A DNA stretch of 64,000 bases from JAITWN01 sp964437335 (GCA_964437335.1 CAYTGL010000002.1:1-64000); one strand, 5' to 3'. Shown: positions 34,086-43,038, numbered from the stretch's first letter. Translations and numbers: made by a program. The notes: generated by a model from the sequence alone, not told the origin.

Positions 34086-34324
34086 GTATCGGCTCCGAGT
34101 TCATCGAGCAGGGCGAGAAACTGAAAGATGTATATCGGCTTGATCGGCCGCCTGAACGGAATCGAAACAGCCAGATCTGAATCCGGATGCCAAAAGATAT
34201 AATGACTGCCTCCGGATTTTCGAACTTCAATACCGTAATGCCTGGCGATCGTCTCCAGCGATTGCATTCGCCAGTCGCGTGGATTGGCCCGCATCCTCGC
34301 GACCTGCTTCGAGACTTTACTCAC
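34082..34324 (-). CDS. hicA: HicA-family mRNA interferase toxin
   Basis: An 80-residue toxin with the double-stranded-RNA-binding-like fold. The family active-site pattern is GGSHYIFWHP with the catalytic histidine, and the C-terminal part is IPFRRPIKPIYIFQFLALLD. The N-terminal extension (MSKVSKQVARMRANP, RDWRMQSLETIARHYG) is typical of the longer HicA subgroup. Cleaves mRNA unless held by HicB, translated from the overlapping gene. Base composition is less GC-rich than pilus genes around it. Confidence 0.87.
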   Translation of the reverse strand: MSKVSKQVARMRANPRDWRMQSLETIARHYGIEVRKSGGSHYIFWHPDSDLAVSIPFRRPIKPIYIFQFLALLDELGADT

Positions 34325-34809
34325 CGATGCTGAATGATACTATATAGAGTATCAATAAGTAAACCGGTTTTACGACAATGATCAGCCGTCGCTGCGACCG
34401 GACCTATGCCATCGGAACAGCTCGCCAGATTCACAACACCCCCTTATCAGAATTCAAGACAGACCGGACGATCGACGCACTCCGTCCAACCGTTTCCCGA
34501 ATGTCATATCCTGGCGAGCAACGACAGATTTGCCCATCCGCCCTTGTCTGATGATTCCCCGTGAGTTCCCGAGAAATCGATTCATTCTCCCACTCCGAAA
34601 CCAGACATCCTCCCCTTCCGCCGCCGCAACAGTTGCTGAAAATCAGCAATACCTGCTGAAAAAGCGCAGGTCCGGACAGGTCGCGGGTGTCCGGCGGGTC
34701 GTGATGTTCCCGTCAGGGGAACCCCGAAACGGCGATTTTTGTGACGCGGCGCACATTTCGACGATGCCGGCGCGGCCCCGGCGCCCGATGGGGCGATCGG
34801 CCTAATGTT
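34325..34809. other. Long gene-free spacer upstream of the pilA promoter
   Basis: About 485 nt with no recognisable coding region. It contains a perfect dyad TTGCTGA-AAA-TCAGCAA (34633-34649), followed by a further CTGCTGAAAA half-site. Several TGTC boxes (around 34502, 34546 and 34689) could serve as PilR sites, which in Pseudomonas are CTGTC-like repeats well upstream of pilA. Assignment to PilR is speculative. Confidence 0.45.
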
Positions 34810-34825
34810 TGGCACGGCACATGCA
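34810..34825 (+). promoter_or_regulatory. Sigma-54 promoter of pilA
   Basis: TGGCACGGCACATGCA matches TGGCACG-N4-TTGCW except for one base, with GG and GC exactly 10 nt apart. The start would be near 34836, giving a leader of about 105 nt. Control by PilSR, whose genes lie 5 kb upstream, is expected from type IV pilus biology. Confidence 0.82.
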
Positions 34826-34940
34826 GATATACAGGCCAAGGCAGGCGGCTCATCCGATGGGGCGCGGCCCCTGGGGAACAAGCATCCGAGCAGCGAAAGA
34901 CTTAGTGACACAACCATCCACGTTAAGTAAGGAGAGAGCA

Positions 34941-35366
34941 ATGAAGACACAAAAAGGTTTTACCCTGATCGAACTGATGATCGTCGTCGCGATCATCGGC
35001 ATCCTGGCCGCAGTGGCAATCCCGGCGTATCAGGACTATACGATTCGCGCGAAAGTCACCGAGGGCCTTAGCCTGGCCTCATCCGCGAAGGTCACGGTAT
35101 CCGAGAATGCGATGTCCGGAGCCGACGACCTTAAATCGGGCTGGGTCTTTGGTGGAGGTTCACCCAACGTCAGCTTGGTGGAAGTTGATTCTGATACTGG
35201 CGTTATTACAGTGACGTATACCCCTGCGGCGAAAGATGTCGAGCTGACACTGACTCCGACCTCCAATAATGCCGCGCTTGAGGCAGGCACTGTTCCTGAG
35301 ATGGAAATTGTCTGGACATGCGCAGCCCCGGGCTTCGAGAAATACGTTCCCTCAAATTGCCGTTAA
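34941..35366 (+). CDS. pilA: Type IV major pilin
   Basis: Structural subunit of the pilus. From ATG 34941 (with GGAG seven bases upstream) the prepilin has a short basic leader MKTQKG, cleaved before F, and the N-terminal helix FTLIELMIVVAIIGILAAVA with E5. The mature protein is about 135 residues. A C-terminal disulfide pair (CAAPGFEKYVPSNC) forms the D-region loop. PilD, encoded in the same cluster, should cleave and N-methylate it. It is monocistronic, bounded by a sigma-54 promoter and a strong terminator. Confidence 0.96.
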   Translation: MKTQKGFTLIELMIVVAIIGILAAVAIPAYQDYTIRAKVTEGLSLASSAKVTVSENAMSGADDLKSGWVFGGGSPNVSLVEVDSDTGVITVTYTPAAKDVELTLTPTSNNAALEAGTVPEMEIVWTCAAPGFEKYVPSNCR

Positions 35367-35391
35367 ACCACCATTTACAGCAGGACCTTGT

Positions 35392-35417
35392 AAGGCACCC
35401 TCCGGGGTGCCTTTTTT
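35392..35417 (+). terminator. Rho-independent terminator of pilA
   Basis: AAGGCACCC and GGGTGCCTT form a perfect 9-bp stem with loop TCCG, followed by six T residues. It lies 25 nt after the pilA stop, separating the pilin message from pilB. The remaining 280 nt before pilB contain no gene I can recognise. Confidence 0.92.
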
Positions 35418-35695
35418 ATCAACATACATTTGCCCTCTGCCGGTGAATGCCCGGCGTTCGCGGCGCTGGGATGCTGAACGGCGTAATCTGGATCTGCACC
35501 GGTGAGACAACTTGCATAATCGTTACCGCGCCCACGAACTGCGGCTGACATACCCTCCCGTCGGGGACGGAGCGAGTTCGCCCTGTCTCCGAGGCTTTTG
35601 GAACTCCGTCACAACCTTCTGTCCCGGCTAAATTTCCGGCCCCTTTTGGCCGATACCTCAGGTATCCGTCCACACCACCACAAGATGCTTGCCTC

Positions 35696-37423
35696 ATGAA
35701 CATGCCGGCGACCAACACGCCTCCCCCGGCCGCGCTGAACGGGCTTGCCCGCCGGCTGGTGCTCGAGAACCTGATCGAGGCCGACAAGGTGGCCGCGGCC
35801 GTAGCGCAGGCGAGCAAGCAAAAGATCCCGCTGGTCAGATACCTGGTCGAGAGCGACCTGCTCGACAGCCGGACCATCGCGGCGAGTGCGTCGCGCGAAT
35901 TCGGCATGCCGCTGCTCGATCTCGATGCGATGGATCTCGAGGTCTCTGCGTTCAAGCAGGTCGACCAGAAGCTGATCCAGAAGCATGGCGCGCTGCCGCT
36001 GTTCCGGCGCGGCAGCCGGCTGTTCGTCGCGATCTCGGACCCGGCCAACACGCAGGCGCTCGACGAGTTCAAGTTTCATGTCGGCGCGAACACCGAGGCG
36101 ATCCTGGTCGAGGAGGACAAGCTCGGCAAGGTCATCGGCCAGTTCCTCGAGGCCAACGACACGACGATGCAGGGCCTGCAGGATGACGATCTCGACGGCC
36201 TCGATATCTCGGCCGGCGAGGAGGAGAGCAGCCAGCCCCAGGACGGCGATCTCGAGGTCGACGAGACCCCGATCGTGCGCTTCGTCAACAAGGTCATGCT
36301 CGATGCGATCAACAAAGGCGCGTCCGACCTGCATTTCGAACCCTTTGAAAAGTTCTACCGGGTGCGCCTGCGCATGGACGGCATCCTGAAGGAAGTCGCC
36401 ACGCCGCCGACCGCGCTCGCGAACCGCATCGCGGCGCGCATCAAGGTCATGTCGCAGCTCGACATCTCGGAGCGCCGCGTCCCGCAGGACGGGCGCATGA
36501 AGATGAAGATCTCGAAGAACCGCGCGATCGACTTCCGCGTCAGCACCTGTCCTACGCTGTTCGGAGAGAAAATCGTAATGCGAATTCTCGATCCGAGCAG
36601 TGCCCAGCTCGGCATCGACGCGCTAGGCTACGAGGAACAGCAGAAAAAGTTCTACATGGACGCGCTGGCGAAACCCTATGGCATGATCCTCGTCACCGGG
36701 CCGACCGGCAGCGGAAAAACCGTATCGCTGTATACCGGACTGAATATCCTGAACACCGAGGACCGCAACATCTCGACCGCGGAAGACCCGGCGGAAATCA
36801 ACCTGCCCGGCGTCAACCAGGTCAACGTGAACCCGAAGGCGGGGCTGACGTTCGCGAGCGCGCTGAAGGCCTTCCTGCGCCAGGACCCGGACGTGATCAT
36901 GGTCGGAGAAATACGCGACAAGGAAACCGGCGACATCGCGATCAAGGCCGCGCAGACCGGCCACCTCGTGCTGTCGACGCTGCACACCAACGACGCGCCG
37001 CAGACGCTGACACGCATGGTCAACATGGGCATCGCGCCGTTCAATATCGCGTCGGCGGTTTCGCTGGTCATCGCCCAGCGGCTCGGTCGCCGCCTGTGCT
37101 CGAACTGCAAGCAGCCGGTCGATGTCCCGCACGAAGCACTGCTCGAGGAAGGCTTCGCCAGCGACGAGCTGCAGGACATCACGATCTACAAGGCCGTCGG
37201 CTGCGACAAGTGCAACGACGGCTACAAGGGCCGCACCGGCATCTACCAGGTCATGCCGATCTCGGACGAGATGGGGCGCATCATCATGTCCGGCGGCAAT
37301 TCGATCGATCTCGCCGACCAGGCGAAAAAGGAAGGGATTCCCAACCTGCACGAGTCCGGCCTGAAGAAGGTCAAGGCCGGCGTTCTCAGCCTCGAGGAAC
37401 TTCACCGCGTGATTACGGAGTAA
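35696..37423 (+). CDS. pilB: Type IV pilus assembly ATPase PilB
   Basis: Hexameric cytoplasmic motor that drives pilus extension. The 575-residue protein has an N-terminal MshEN/GSPII_E domain (residues 15-170), then the secretion ATPase core with Walker A GPTGSGKT, the Asp box, Walker B VGEIRDKET and the His box TLHTNDAPQT. A tetracysteine zinc site is present (CSNC, CDKC). Start at ATG 35696. It is followed by pilC after 6 nt. Confidence 0.96.
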   Translation: MNMPATNTPPPAALNGLARRLVLENLIEADKVAAAVAQASKQKIPLVRYLVESDLLDSRTIAASASREFGMPLLDLDAMDLEVSAFKQVDQKLIQKHGALPLFRRGSRLFVAISDPANTQALDEFKFHVGANTEAILVEEDKLGKVIGQFLEANDTTMQGLQDDDLDGLDISAGEEESSQPQDGDLEVDETPIVRFVNKVMLDAINKGASDLHFEPFEKFYRVRLRMDGILKEVATPPTALANRIAARIKVMSQLDISERRVPQDGRMKMKISKNRAIDFRVSTCPTLFGEKIVMRILDPSSAQLGIDALGYEEQQKKFYMDALAKPYGMILVTGPTGSGKTVSLYTGLNILNTEDRNISTAEDPAEINLPGVNQVNVNPKAGLTFASALKAFLRQDPDVIMVGEIRDKETGDIAIKAAQTGHLVLSTLHTNDAPQTLTRMVNMGIAPFNIASAVSLVIAQRLGRRLCSNCKQPVDVPHEALLEEGFASDELQDITIYKAVGCDKCNDGYKGRTGIYQVMPISDEMGRIIMSGGNSIDLADQAKKEGIPNLHESGLKKVKAGVLSLEELHRVITE

Positions 37424-37429
37424 ACGCCG

Positions 37430-38650
37430 ATGGAAAAGGTACAGCTAAAACCGTTGTTCGTCTGGGAAGGCACCGACAAGCGCGGCGCGAAGGTCAGGGG
37501 AGAAACGCGCAGCAGCACGCTGGCGCTCGCCAGGGCCGAGATTCGACGCCAGGGCATCAATCCGACCAAGGTCAGAAAAAAGGCCAAATCGCTGTTCGGC
37601 GGCAAAAGAAAAAAGAAGATCAAGGCCAGCGACATCGCGGTGCTGAGCCGCCAGATGGCGACGATGATGTCCTCCGGCGTTCCGCTGGTGCAGTCGTTCG
37701 AGATCATCGGCCGCGGCCACGAAAACCCGGCGATGGCGGAGCTGATCCTGTCGATCAAGGCCGATATCGAAAGCGGCAACCCGCTCGCCGAGGCGCTCGG
37801 CAAGCATCCGCACCAGTTTGACGACCTCTACTGCAATCTCGTCAATGCCGGCGAGCAGGCCGGTATCCTCGACACGCTGCTCGACAAGATCGCGACCTAC
37901 AAGGAAAAGACCGAGGCGCTGAAGAGCAAGATCAAGAAGGCGATGTTCTACCCGATCGCGGTCATCGTCGTCGCGTTCATCGTGACGACGATCCTGCTGC
38001 TGTTCGTGATTCCGCAGTTCCAGGAGATGTTCGCCGGCTTCGGCGCCGACCTGCCGGCGATGACGCTGTTCGTGGTCTGGCTGTCCCAGCTCTTCCAGGA
38101 CTGGTGGTGGGCGATCTTCGGCGGCATCGGCGGGGCGATCTATGCGTTCGTGGAGGGCAAGAAGCGCTCGCGCAAGTTCCGCCATATCCTCGATCGCCTC
38201 GTGCTGAAGCTTCCAATCTTCGGCGACCTGATGCACAAGGCCGCGATCGCCCGCTTTGCGCGCACGCTGGCGACGATGTTCGCGGCCGGCGTGCCGCTGG
38301 TCGAAGCGATGGGCACGGTCGCCGGCGCAGCGGGCAACATCGTTTACAGCGAGGCGGTCCTGCGCATTCGCGACGACATCGCAACCGGCTCGCCGCTGAA
38401 CCAGAGCATGAAGCAGACCGAGCTGTTCCCGAACATGGTCGTGCAGATGGTCGCGATCGGTGAAGAGGCCGGCTCGATCGACACCATGCTGGGCAAGGTC
38501 GCGGACTTCTACGAACAGGAAGTCGACGACGCGGTCGACGGCCTGAGCAGCCTGCTCGAACCGATCATCATGGCCTTCCTCGGCGTCGTCATCGGCGGCC
38601 TGGTCATCGCAATGTACCTGCCGATCTTCAAGATGGGCGAAGTCGTCTAA
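37430..38650 (+). CDS. pilC: Type IV pilus inner-membrane platform protein PilC
   Basis: Inner-membrane protein linking PilB/PilT motors to pilin assembly. The 406-residue protein has two GspF domains (about residues 70-195 and 275-395), each starting with the LSRQMATMMSSGVPLVQSFE / FARTLATMFAAGVPLVEAMG pattern, and three hydrophobic segments. It follows pilB closely and is separated from pilD by a palindromic repeat. Confidence 0.96.
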   Translation: MEKVQLKPLFVWEGTDKRGAKVRGETRSSTLALARAEIRRQGINPTKVRKKAKSLFGGKRKKKIKASDIAVLSRQMATMMSSGVPLVQSFEIIGRGHENPAMAELILSIKADIESGNPLAEALGKHPHQFDDLYCNLVNAGEQAGILDTLLDKIATYKEKTEALKSKIKKAMFYPIAVIVVAFIVTTILLLFVIPQFQEMFAGFGADLPAMTLFVVWLSQLFQDWWWAIFGGIGGAIYAFVEGKKRSRKFRHILDRLVLKLPIFGDLMHKAAIARFARTLATMFAAGVPLVEAMGTVAGAAGNIVYSEAVLRIRDDIATGSPLNQSMKQTELFPNMVVQMVAIGEEAGSIDTMLGKVADFYEQEVDDAVDGLSSLLEPIIMAFLGVVIGGLVIAMYLPIFKMGEVV

Positions 38651-38658
38651 CCCCCGGC

Positions 38659-38696
38659 AAAAGGGTCAGACCCTATTAATAGGGTCTGACCCTTTT
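38659..38696. repeat. REP-like 38-bp perfect palindrome
   Basis: Two GGGTCWGACCC cores in inverted orientation joined by TATTAATA, with AAAA/TTTT ends; the whole 38 bp is a perfect palindrome, identical to the copy at 44194-44231. It sits in the 64-nt gap between pilC and pilD. Confidence 0.93.
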
Positions 38697-38714
38697 GATC
38701 TATACTCTCGCCAC

Positions 38715-39614
38715 ATGGACGTTATCGCGCTGCTTGAAGAATCCCCGGTGACGCTGATCCTGGTCACCGGGCTGTTCGGCCTGATGGTCGGCAGTTTCCT
38801 CAATGTCGTGATCCTGCGCGTCCCGGAGATGATGGAGCGCGAATGGCGCGCTCATTGCGCGGAATATCAGGCTGAGGCGCATGCGGTAACCACCGGGGTC
38901 ATGCCCGCCGGGTCTGACCCCGGTACACGCTTCAACCTGGTCACGCCCCGCTCGCGCTGCCCGTCATGCGGTCATGCGATCACCGCGTTCGAGAACATCC
39001 CGGTACTGAGCTGGCTGATGCTGCGCGGGCGCTGCTCGTCCTGCGGCACGCGAATATCGGCGCGCTACCCGCTCATCGAGGTATCGACCGCGGCACTCTC
39101 CATGGTCGTTGCCTGGCAGCTTGGCGTGACGCCGGCCATGCTCGCCGTGCTGGCAGTGACCTGGGCGCTGATTGCGCTCAGCGTCATCGACTTCGATCAC
39201 CAGTTGCTGCCGGACACCATCACCTTGCCGTTTTTATGGCTCGGGCTGATCCTGAACCTGTCCGGCATGTTCACCGACCCCGGTTCGGCGGTAATCGGCG
39301 CAGTGGCCGGTTATTTGAGCCTGTGGTCGATCTACTGGCTGTTCAAACTGCTGACCGGCAAGGAAGGCATGGGGCACGGCGATTTCAAGCTGCTCGCCAT
39401 GTTTGGCGCCTGGCTGGGTTGGCAGTTTCTGCTGCCTATCGTGCTGATCTCGTCGCTGGTCGGCGCGGCGATCGGCATTACCCTGATCGTCACGCGCGGG
39501 CGAGACCGCAACGTCCCGATCCCGTTCGGACCGTATCTGGCGCTTGCCGGCTGGATCACGCTGCTGTGGGGGCGCGACATCATCGAAGGGTACTGGTGGT
39601 GGATGGGGGTATAG
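38715..39614 (+). CDS. pilD: Prepilin peptidase / N-methyltransferase
   Basis: Inner-membrane aspartic protease that removes prepilin leaders and methylates the new N-terminus. The 299-residue protein has the zinc-binding cysteine pairs CPSC and CSSC near residues 80 and 105, the first catalytic Asp in VIDFDHQLLPDTI and the second in GKEGMGHGDFKLL. Seven to eight transmembrane helices follow the N-terminal FGLMVGSFLNVVILRVP. The stretch between the first helix and the cysteines (VTTGVMPAGSDPGT) is encoded by a GGGTC-type palindrome and looks like an insertion into the cytoplasmic loop. Confidence 0.95.
   Translation: MDVIALLEESPVTLILVTGLFGLMVGSFLNVVILRVPEMMEREWRAHCAEYQAEAHAVTTGVMPAGSDPGTRFNLVTPRSRCPSCGHAITAFENIPVLSWLMLRGRCSSCGTRISARYPLIEVSTAALSMVVAWQLGVTPAMLAVLAVTWALIALSVIDFDHQLLPDTITLPFLWLGLILNLSGMFTDPGSAVIGAVAGYLSLWSIYWLFKLLTGKEGMGHGDFKLLAMFGAWLGWQFLLPIVLISSLVGAAIGITLIVTRGRDRNVPIPFGPYLALAGWITLLWGRDIIEGYWWWMGV
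38892..38924. repeat. REP-like palindrome inside pilD
   Basis: ACCGGGGTCA and TGACCCCGGT are perfect 10-bp inverted arms around 13 nt that include a GGGTCTGACCCC core like the intergenic family. The unit keeps the pilD frame open and encodes about 11 residues of the cytoplasmic loop before the zinc cysteines. Confidence 0.75.
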
Positions 39615-39655
39615 TACACCGCGTATCATGCCTGCATGAGCGATAAGCGCACCCC

Positions 39656-40249
39656 ATGCTGGTCGTCGGGCTGACCGGCGGCATCGGCAGCGGCAAATCG
39701 ACGGTCGCGGCGCATTTTGCCCGGCTCGGCGTGCCGGTCATCGATGCCGACGACATCTCCCGCGCGCTGGTCGCCCCCGGCCAGCCGGCGCTCGACGAGG
39801 TGTCAGCGGCGTTCGGGACCGATCTGCTCGATGCTCATGGCGTGCTCGATCGGGCCCGGCTGCGCCGGATCGTGCTCGCGGACCCGGAACAGCGCCGGCG
39901 GCTCGAAGGAATCCTGCACCCGCGAGTCCGCCTCGAGATGAGCCGCCGCCTCGGGGAGATCAAAGCCCCCTACTGCATTCTTTCAATCCCGCTGCTGATC
40001 GAGACCGGACAAACCGATCGGGTCGACCGCATACTCGTCGTCGACTGCCCGGAATCCCTGCAGCGCAGCCGCGTCTCGACGCGCAACCATTGGACGGCCG
40101 CGGATATCGACGCGATGATCGCGGTCCAGGCAACGCGCAGCCAGCGCCTGCAAGCGGCCGATGACGTCCTTGTCAACGACGGGGACATCGAGTCACTCCA
40201 GCACAACATCGCAGACCTGCACCGGCAGTATCTCGCACTGTCGGGATAA
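39656..40249 (+). CDS. coaE: Dephospho-CoA kinase
   Basis: Last step of coenzyme A synthesis: phosphorylates the 3'-OH of dephospho-CoA. The 197-residue protein starts MLVVGLTGGIGSGKSTVA, containing the P-loop, followed by VIDADDISR and the lid region (IPLLIETGQ, SRVSTRNHWTAADIDA). Start ATG 39656 gives the standard length, though no strong ribosome-binding site precedes it. The pilD-coaE-zapD order is conserved in gammaproteobacteria. CoaD, the preceding enzyme of the pathway, is encoded at 55257. Confidence 0.96.
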   Translation: MLVVGLTGGIGSGKSTVAAHFARLGVPVIDADDISRALVAPGQPALDEVSAAFGTDLLDAHGVLDRARLRRIVLADPEQRRRLEGILHPRVRLEMSRRLGEIKAPYCILSIPLLIETGQTDRVDRILVVDCPESLQRSRVSTRNHWTAADIDAMIAVQATRSQRLQAADDVLVNDGDIESLQHNIADLHRQYLALSG

Positions 40250-40445
40250 CCGGGGCGCTGCCGTTACCCGTCGGTGCGTCACGACATGCGGACCCGTGAG
40301 ACGGCACCCCCCGCACCAACACGGCCACGTTCTGCATTTGCCATATCCCCTTTGGTTATGGACAATGAGCCGAATGACGGGATGGCCTCGAGTCGCCCCG
40401 CGAAACGGCACTATCAGGCCACCGAGACACCAGCGATACCCGTCG

Positions 40446-41210
40446 ATGCCATCCATCACCTACGAACAACCCCTGAACGAACGAATCCGGACCTTTCTGC
40501 GCCTTGAATTCCTGTTCGGGCAGGTCGATCACAGCCTCGCGGCCGACCTGGAGTGGGATAGCCGAACCTCGATCGCGAATCTGATCGAGATCCTCAACGT
40601 CTTCAGCCGCACCGACCTCAAGACCGAGGTCATCAAGGAACTGGAACGGCTCGCGGGGACCCTGTCGCGACTCGAATCGAACCCCGAAGTCGATCGCGGC
40701 AAGCTGAGCGAAATACTCGACGATATCGACCTGCTGTCCGACCGCCTGCACCTGTCGCAGGGACAGGTCGGGCAGGAACTCAAGGGCAATGAATTCCTGA
40801 ACGCGATCCGGCAGCGCAGCTCGATACCCGGCGGCACCTGCGACTTTGATCTGCCGGCCTATCACTTCTGGTTGCAGAAACCAGGCGAAGAACGCGATGC
40901 CGAAATCCGTCACTGGCTGTCGGCTTTCGACAATTACCGGGCTGCGATCGACTTGAACCTGAGGCTGATACGCGAGAGCGCGGTCAAATCGAAAGAGGTC
41001 GCCGTCGGCGGTTTCTACCAGCAGTCGCTCGATTCCGCACTGCCGTTCCAGCTGATCCGCGTGACGCTGCCGGGAGATGCCCCCTGCTTCGCAGAGATCA
41101 GCGGCGGCAAGCACCGCTTCACGGTACGCATGATGGAGATGCGAGGCTACGAACGGCCAAGCCAGGCAGCTGGCGATATCGAATTCAAGCTGGGGTGCTG
41201 CGCGATTTGA
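40446..41210 (+). CDS. zapD: Cell division protein ZapD
   Basis: Cytoplasmic protein that cross-links FtsZ filaments in the division ring. From ATG 40446 it has 254 residues and the DUF1342/ZapD features: ITYEQPLNERIRTFLRLEFL, LPAYHFWLQKP and LPFQLIRVTLP. The 196 nt between coaE and this gene hold no evident gene. The yacG gene that often follows zapD is absent; the next genes are on the other strand. Confidence 0.93.
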   Translation: MPSITYEQPLNERIRTFLRLEFLFGQVDHSLAADLEWDSRTSIANLIEILNVFSRTDLKTEVIKELERLAGTLSRLESNPEVDRGKLSEILDDIDLLSDRLHLSQGQVGQELKGNEFLNAIRQRSSIPGGTCDFDLPAYHFWLQKPGEERDAEIRHWLSAFDNYRAAIDLNLRLIRESAVKSKEVAVGGFYQQSLDSALPFQLIRVTLPGDAPCFAEISGGKHRFTVRMMEMRGYERPSQAAGDIEFKLGCCAI

Positions 41211-41265
41211 AGTGGTGACCGCTGCGGTTCGCTGCGCTCACCGCATCAAATACAAACAAACCGGT

Positions 41266-41598
41266 TCAGGCGTAGAGGTCGAGCCTTGAAGCAGCAGCCC
41301 GCCGTTCCTGCGCTGCGGCAATAACGGCATAGACAGCGAGGCCCGCGCGGTTTTTGGCCTCGGTTTGCGGCCCATGCCCCGGCTCGGCGTTCGCCTGCGT
41401 GCGCAGGCGTCTTGCGAAGGCTTCAGCGGATACACCGGACCGCTCGGACTGTCGACCGTACAGTTCCCCCTCGATAACCCGCTCGGCTGGAGGGCGGGTC
41501 CTGCGCGACCCGGATATCTCTGGTTCATCAACAACCTCGCGCGCGGGACGCGGCAGGAATCCGCCGCCCACCCGGGCATGTGTCGCGTTGATGTTCAT
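41266..41598 (-). CDS. Hypothetical protein following a YfaZ-like gene
   Basis: A 110-residue, charged protein without signal peptide or transmembrane segment. It begins MNINATHARVGGGFLPRPAR and ends RLDLYA. A GAGGC site overlaps the stop codon of the upstream YfaZ-like gene, 7 nt away, indicating coupled translation. The C-terminal part (NRAGLAVYAVIAAAQERR) resembles a helix found in many short uncharacterised proteobacterial proteins, but I do not recognise a named family. Antisense frames here are longer in places but lack start signals. Confidence 0.6.
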   Translation of the reverse strand: MNINATHARVGGGFLPRPAREVVDEPEISGSRRTRPPAERVIEGELYGRQSERSGVSAEAFARRLRTQANAEPGHGPQTEAKNRAGLAVYAVIAAAQERRAAASRLDLYA

Positions 41599-41605
41599 GC
41601 AAGCC

Positions 41606-42211
41606 TCAGAATTCGAACTTCACCCCGATATGGCCGCCGTTCTCTATTTTCCGGGTACCCTCTACACCATTGAGATCGAGTTTTGCCCGGACATCCCTGT
41701 AACCCAAGTATACGCTGGCGCGCGGCAGTATTTCGTAACCGATCGATGCCGACACATAGCTGAAGTTGTCGGCATCGTTGAAGGTCACGACCTGCGGTGA
41801 ATAATAACCTTCCACGCCCAACAGTATACGCCGGTGTGGCGGCAGTGAGAAGCGCAGCTGCCCGCCGATCGCGAGCGAAAAGAAGTCCGCGCTGACATTG
41901 TCCTGTTCGCTGCGCGCGGCAAATATCTTGAATCCGATGCCAGCCTCGAGACCGGGTGAAGCGCTGCCGGCCTCGGCGATCACCTGGGCGCCGAACATGC
42001 CGATCAAATCGTCATCGGTCGTATAGAGCAGGCCAATATCCATTTCCCGCTTGCCGAAGCCGCCGGCCCTGCCATCGTAGGCGATATACCGGAACTGGGC
42101 GGCATCGTTATTGAGGTTTATATCGATCGCGCTTGCGCGCGCGCCCTGGCTGATACCGAGCAGGCCGGCGCACAGCACGCCCACCCCTGCCATCTTCAAG
42201 CATCTGCTCAT
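41606..42211 (-). CDS. YfaZ-family outer membrane protein
   Basis: A 201-residue exported beta-barrel candidate. From ATG 42211 it has a signal peptide (MSRCLKMAGVGVLCAGLLGI to ARA), then alternating amphipathic strands (IDINLNNDAAQFRYIAYDG, FSYVSASIGYEILPRASVYL) and a C-terminal phenylalanine (IGVKFEF), the outer-membrane insertion signal. The pattern fits YfaZ/porin-like small barrels. An AAGGGG site precedes this start; a start seven codons upstream is less likely. Function in the envelope is unknown. Confidence 0.78.
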   Translation of the reverse strand: MSRCLKMAGVGVLCAGLLGISQGARASAIDINLNNDAAQFRYIAYDGRAGGFGKREMDIGLLYTTDDDLIGMFGAQVIAEAGSASPGLEAGIGFKIFAARSEQDNVSADFFSLAIGGQLRFSLPPHRRILLGVEGYYSPQVVTFNDADNFSYVSASIGYEILPRASVYLGYRDVRAKLDLNGVEGTRKIENGGHIGVKFEF

Positions 42212-42312
42212 TCGGAACCCCTTAAGATTCAAAGATTTTCTGCATTATACGCAAAATCGCAGATTAACACAGACGCCCTCCCGAACACAGGTCGCGTGAA
42301 CCACGCCCGCCA

Positions 42313-43035
42313 CTACGGTTGCAACAGCGCGCGCGCGCAAACCCAGACGCGCACATGCCGCACGCCCGCCCGTTTCAGTACACCTGCCAGCGCATCAACC
42401 GTGTGTCCGGTCGTCATGACGTCATCGATGATCGCGACATCGTCGCCGATCCGATTTCCGTCCCGGTGCCTGACAACAAAGGCATCACGCAGGTTGTCGC
42501 CGCGCGCCGCGGCGCCCAGCCCCGATTGTTCGGCGGTCGCGCGAATTCGCGTAACGCAGGCATACTCGATCGGCAGGTGCAATGCCCGCGCGATCGGGCG
42601 CGCCAGTTCCAGCGCCTGGTTATAGCCCCGGCTCGCGAGACGGCCGCGATGCAGCGGTACCGGTATCAGCGCCCGGGGCAGGGACGGCTGTCGGCGCTGT
42701 ATCCCCTCGACCATCAAATGACCGAGCAGCCTGGCGCAGGCGAGGTCGCCGTTAAATTTTACCCGCTGGATCAGCGCGTCGATCGGCGGCGCATAATCAA
42801 ATACCGCGAACGACTCGTCCCGCGATGGCCGCCGCTGGAGACACTGTCCGCACAGCTCGCCGCGTGCGAGCGGCAGTGCACAGGCAATGCAGGCGTTCGA
42901 CTGCCACGGGAGCTCAGCGCGGCAGGCGGCGCACAGCCCGCTGTCCTCCCCCCGTACACCGCACAGCAGGCAAATCGGGGGCAGTAGCCAGGATTGAGCG
43001 ATTTGTAGCCATTTGTTGATTATTGGGATATCCAC
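42313..43035 (-). CDS. comF: ComF family phosphoribosyltransferase-like protein
   Basis: Cytoplasmic protein linked to DNA uptake/competence. The 240-residue protein has an N-terminal zinc-finger region with cysteine pairs (CLLC, CAAC, CIAC, CGQC) and a C-terminal phosphoribosyltransferase domain (LIPVPLHRGRLASRGYNQA, VAIIDDVMTTGHTV, where IIDDVMTTG binds PRPP). It is divergent from bioB, as in many gammaproteobacteria. Relevance to competence together with the type IV pilus genes here is plausible. Confidence 0.92.
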   Translation of the reverse strand: MDIPIINKWLQIAQSWLLPPICLLCGVRGEDSGLCAACRAELPWQSNACIACALPLARGELCGQCLQRRPSRDESFAVFDYAPPIDALIQRVKFNGDLACARLLGHLMVEGIQRRQPSLPRALIPVPLHRGRLASRGYNQALELARPIARALHLPIEYACVTRIRATAEQSGLGAAARGDNLRDAFVVRHRDGNRIGDDVAIIDDVMTTGHTVDALAGVLKRAGVRHVRVWVCARALLQP

Positions 43036-43038
43036 AAG

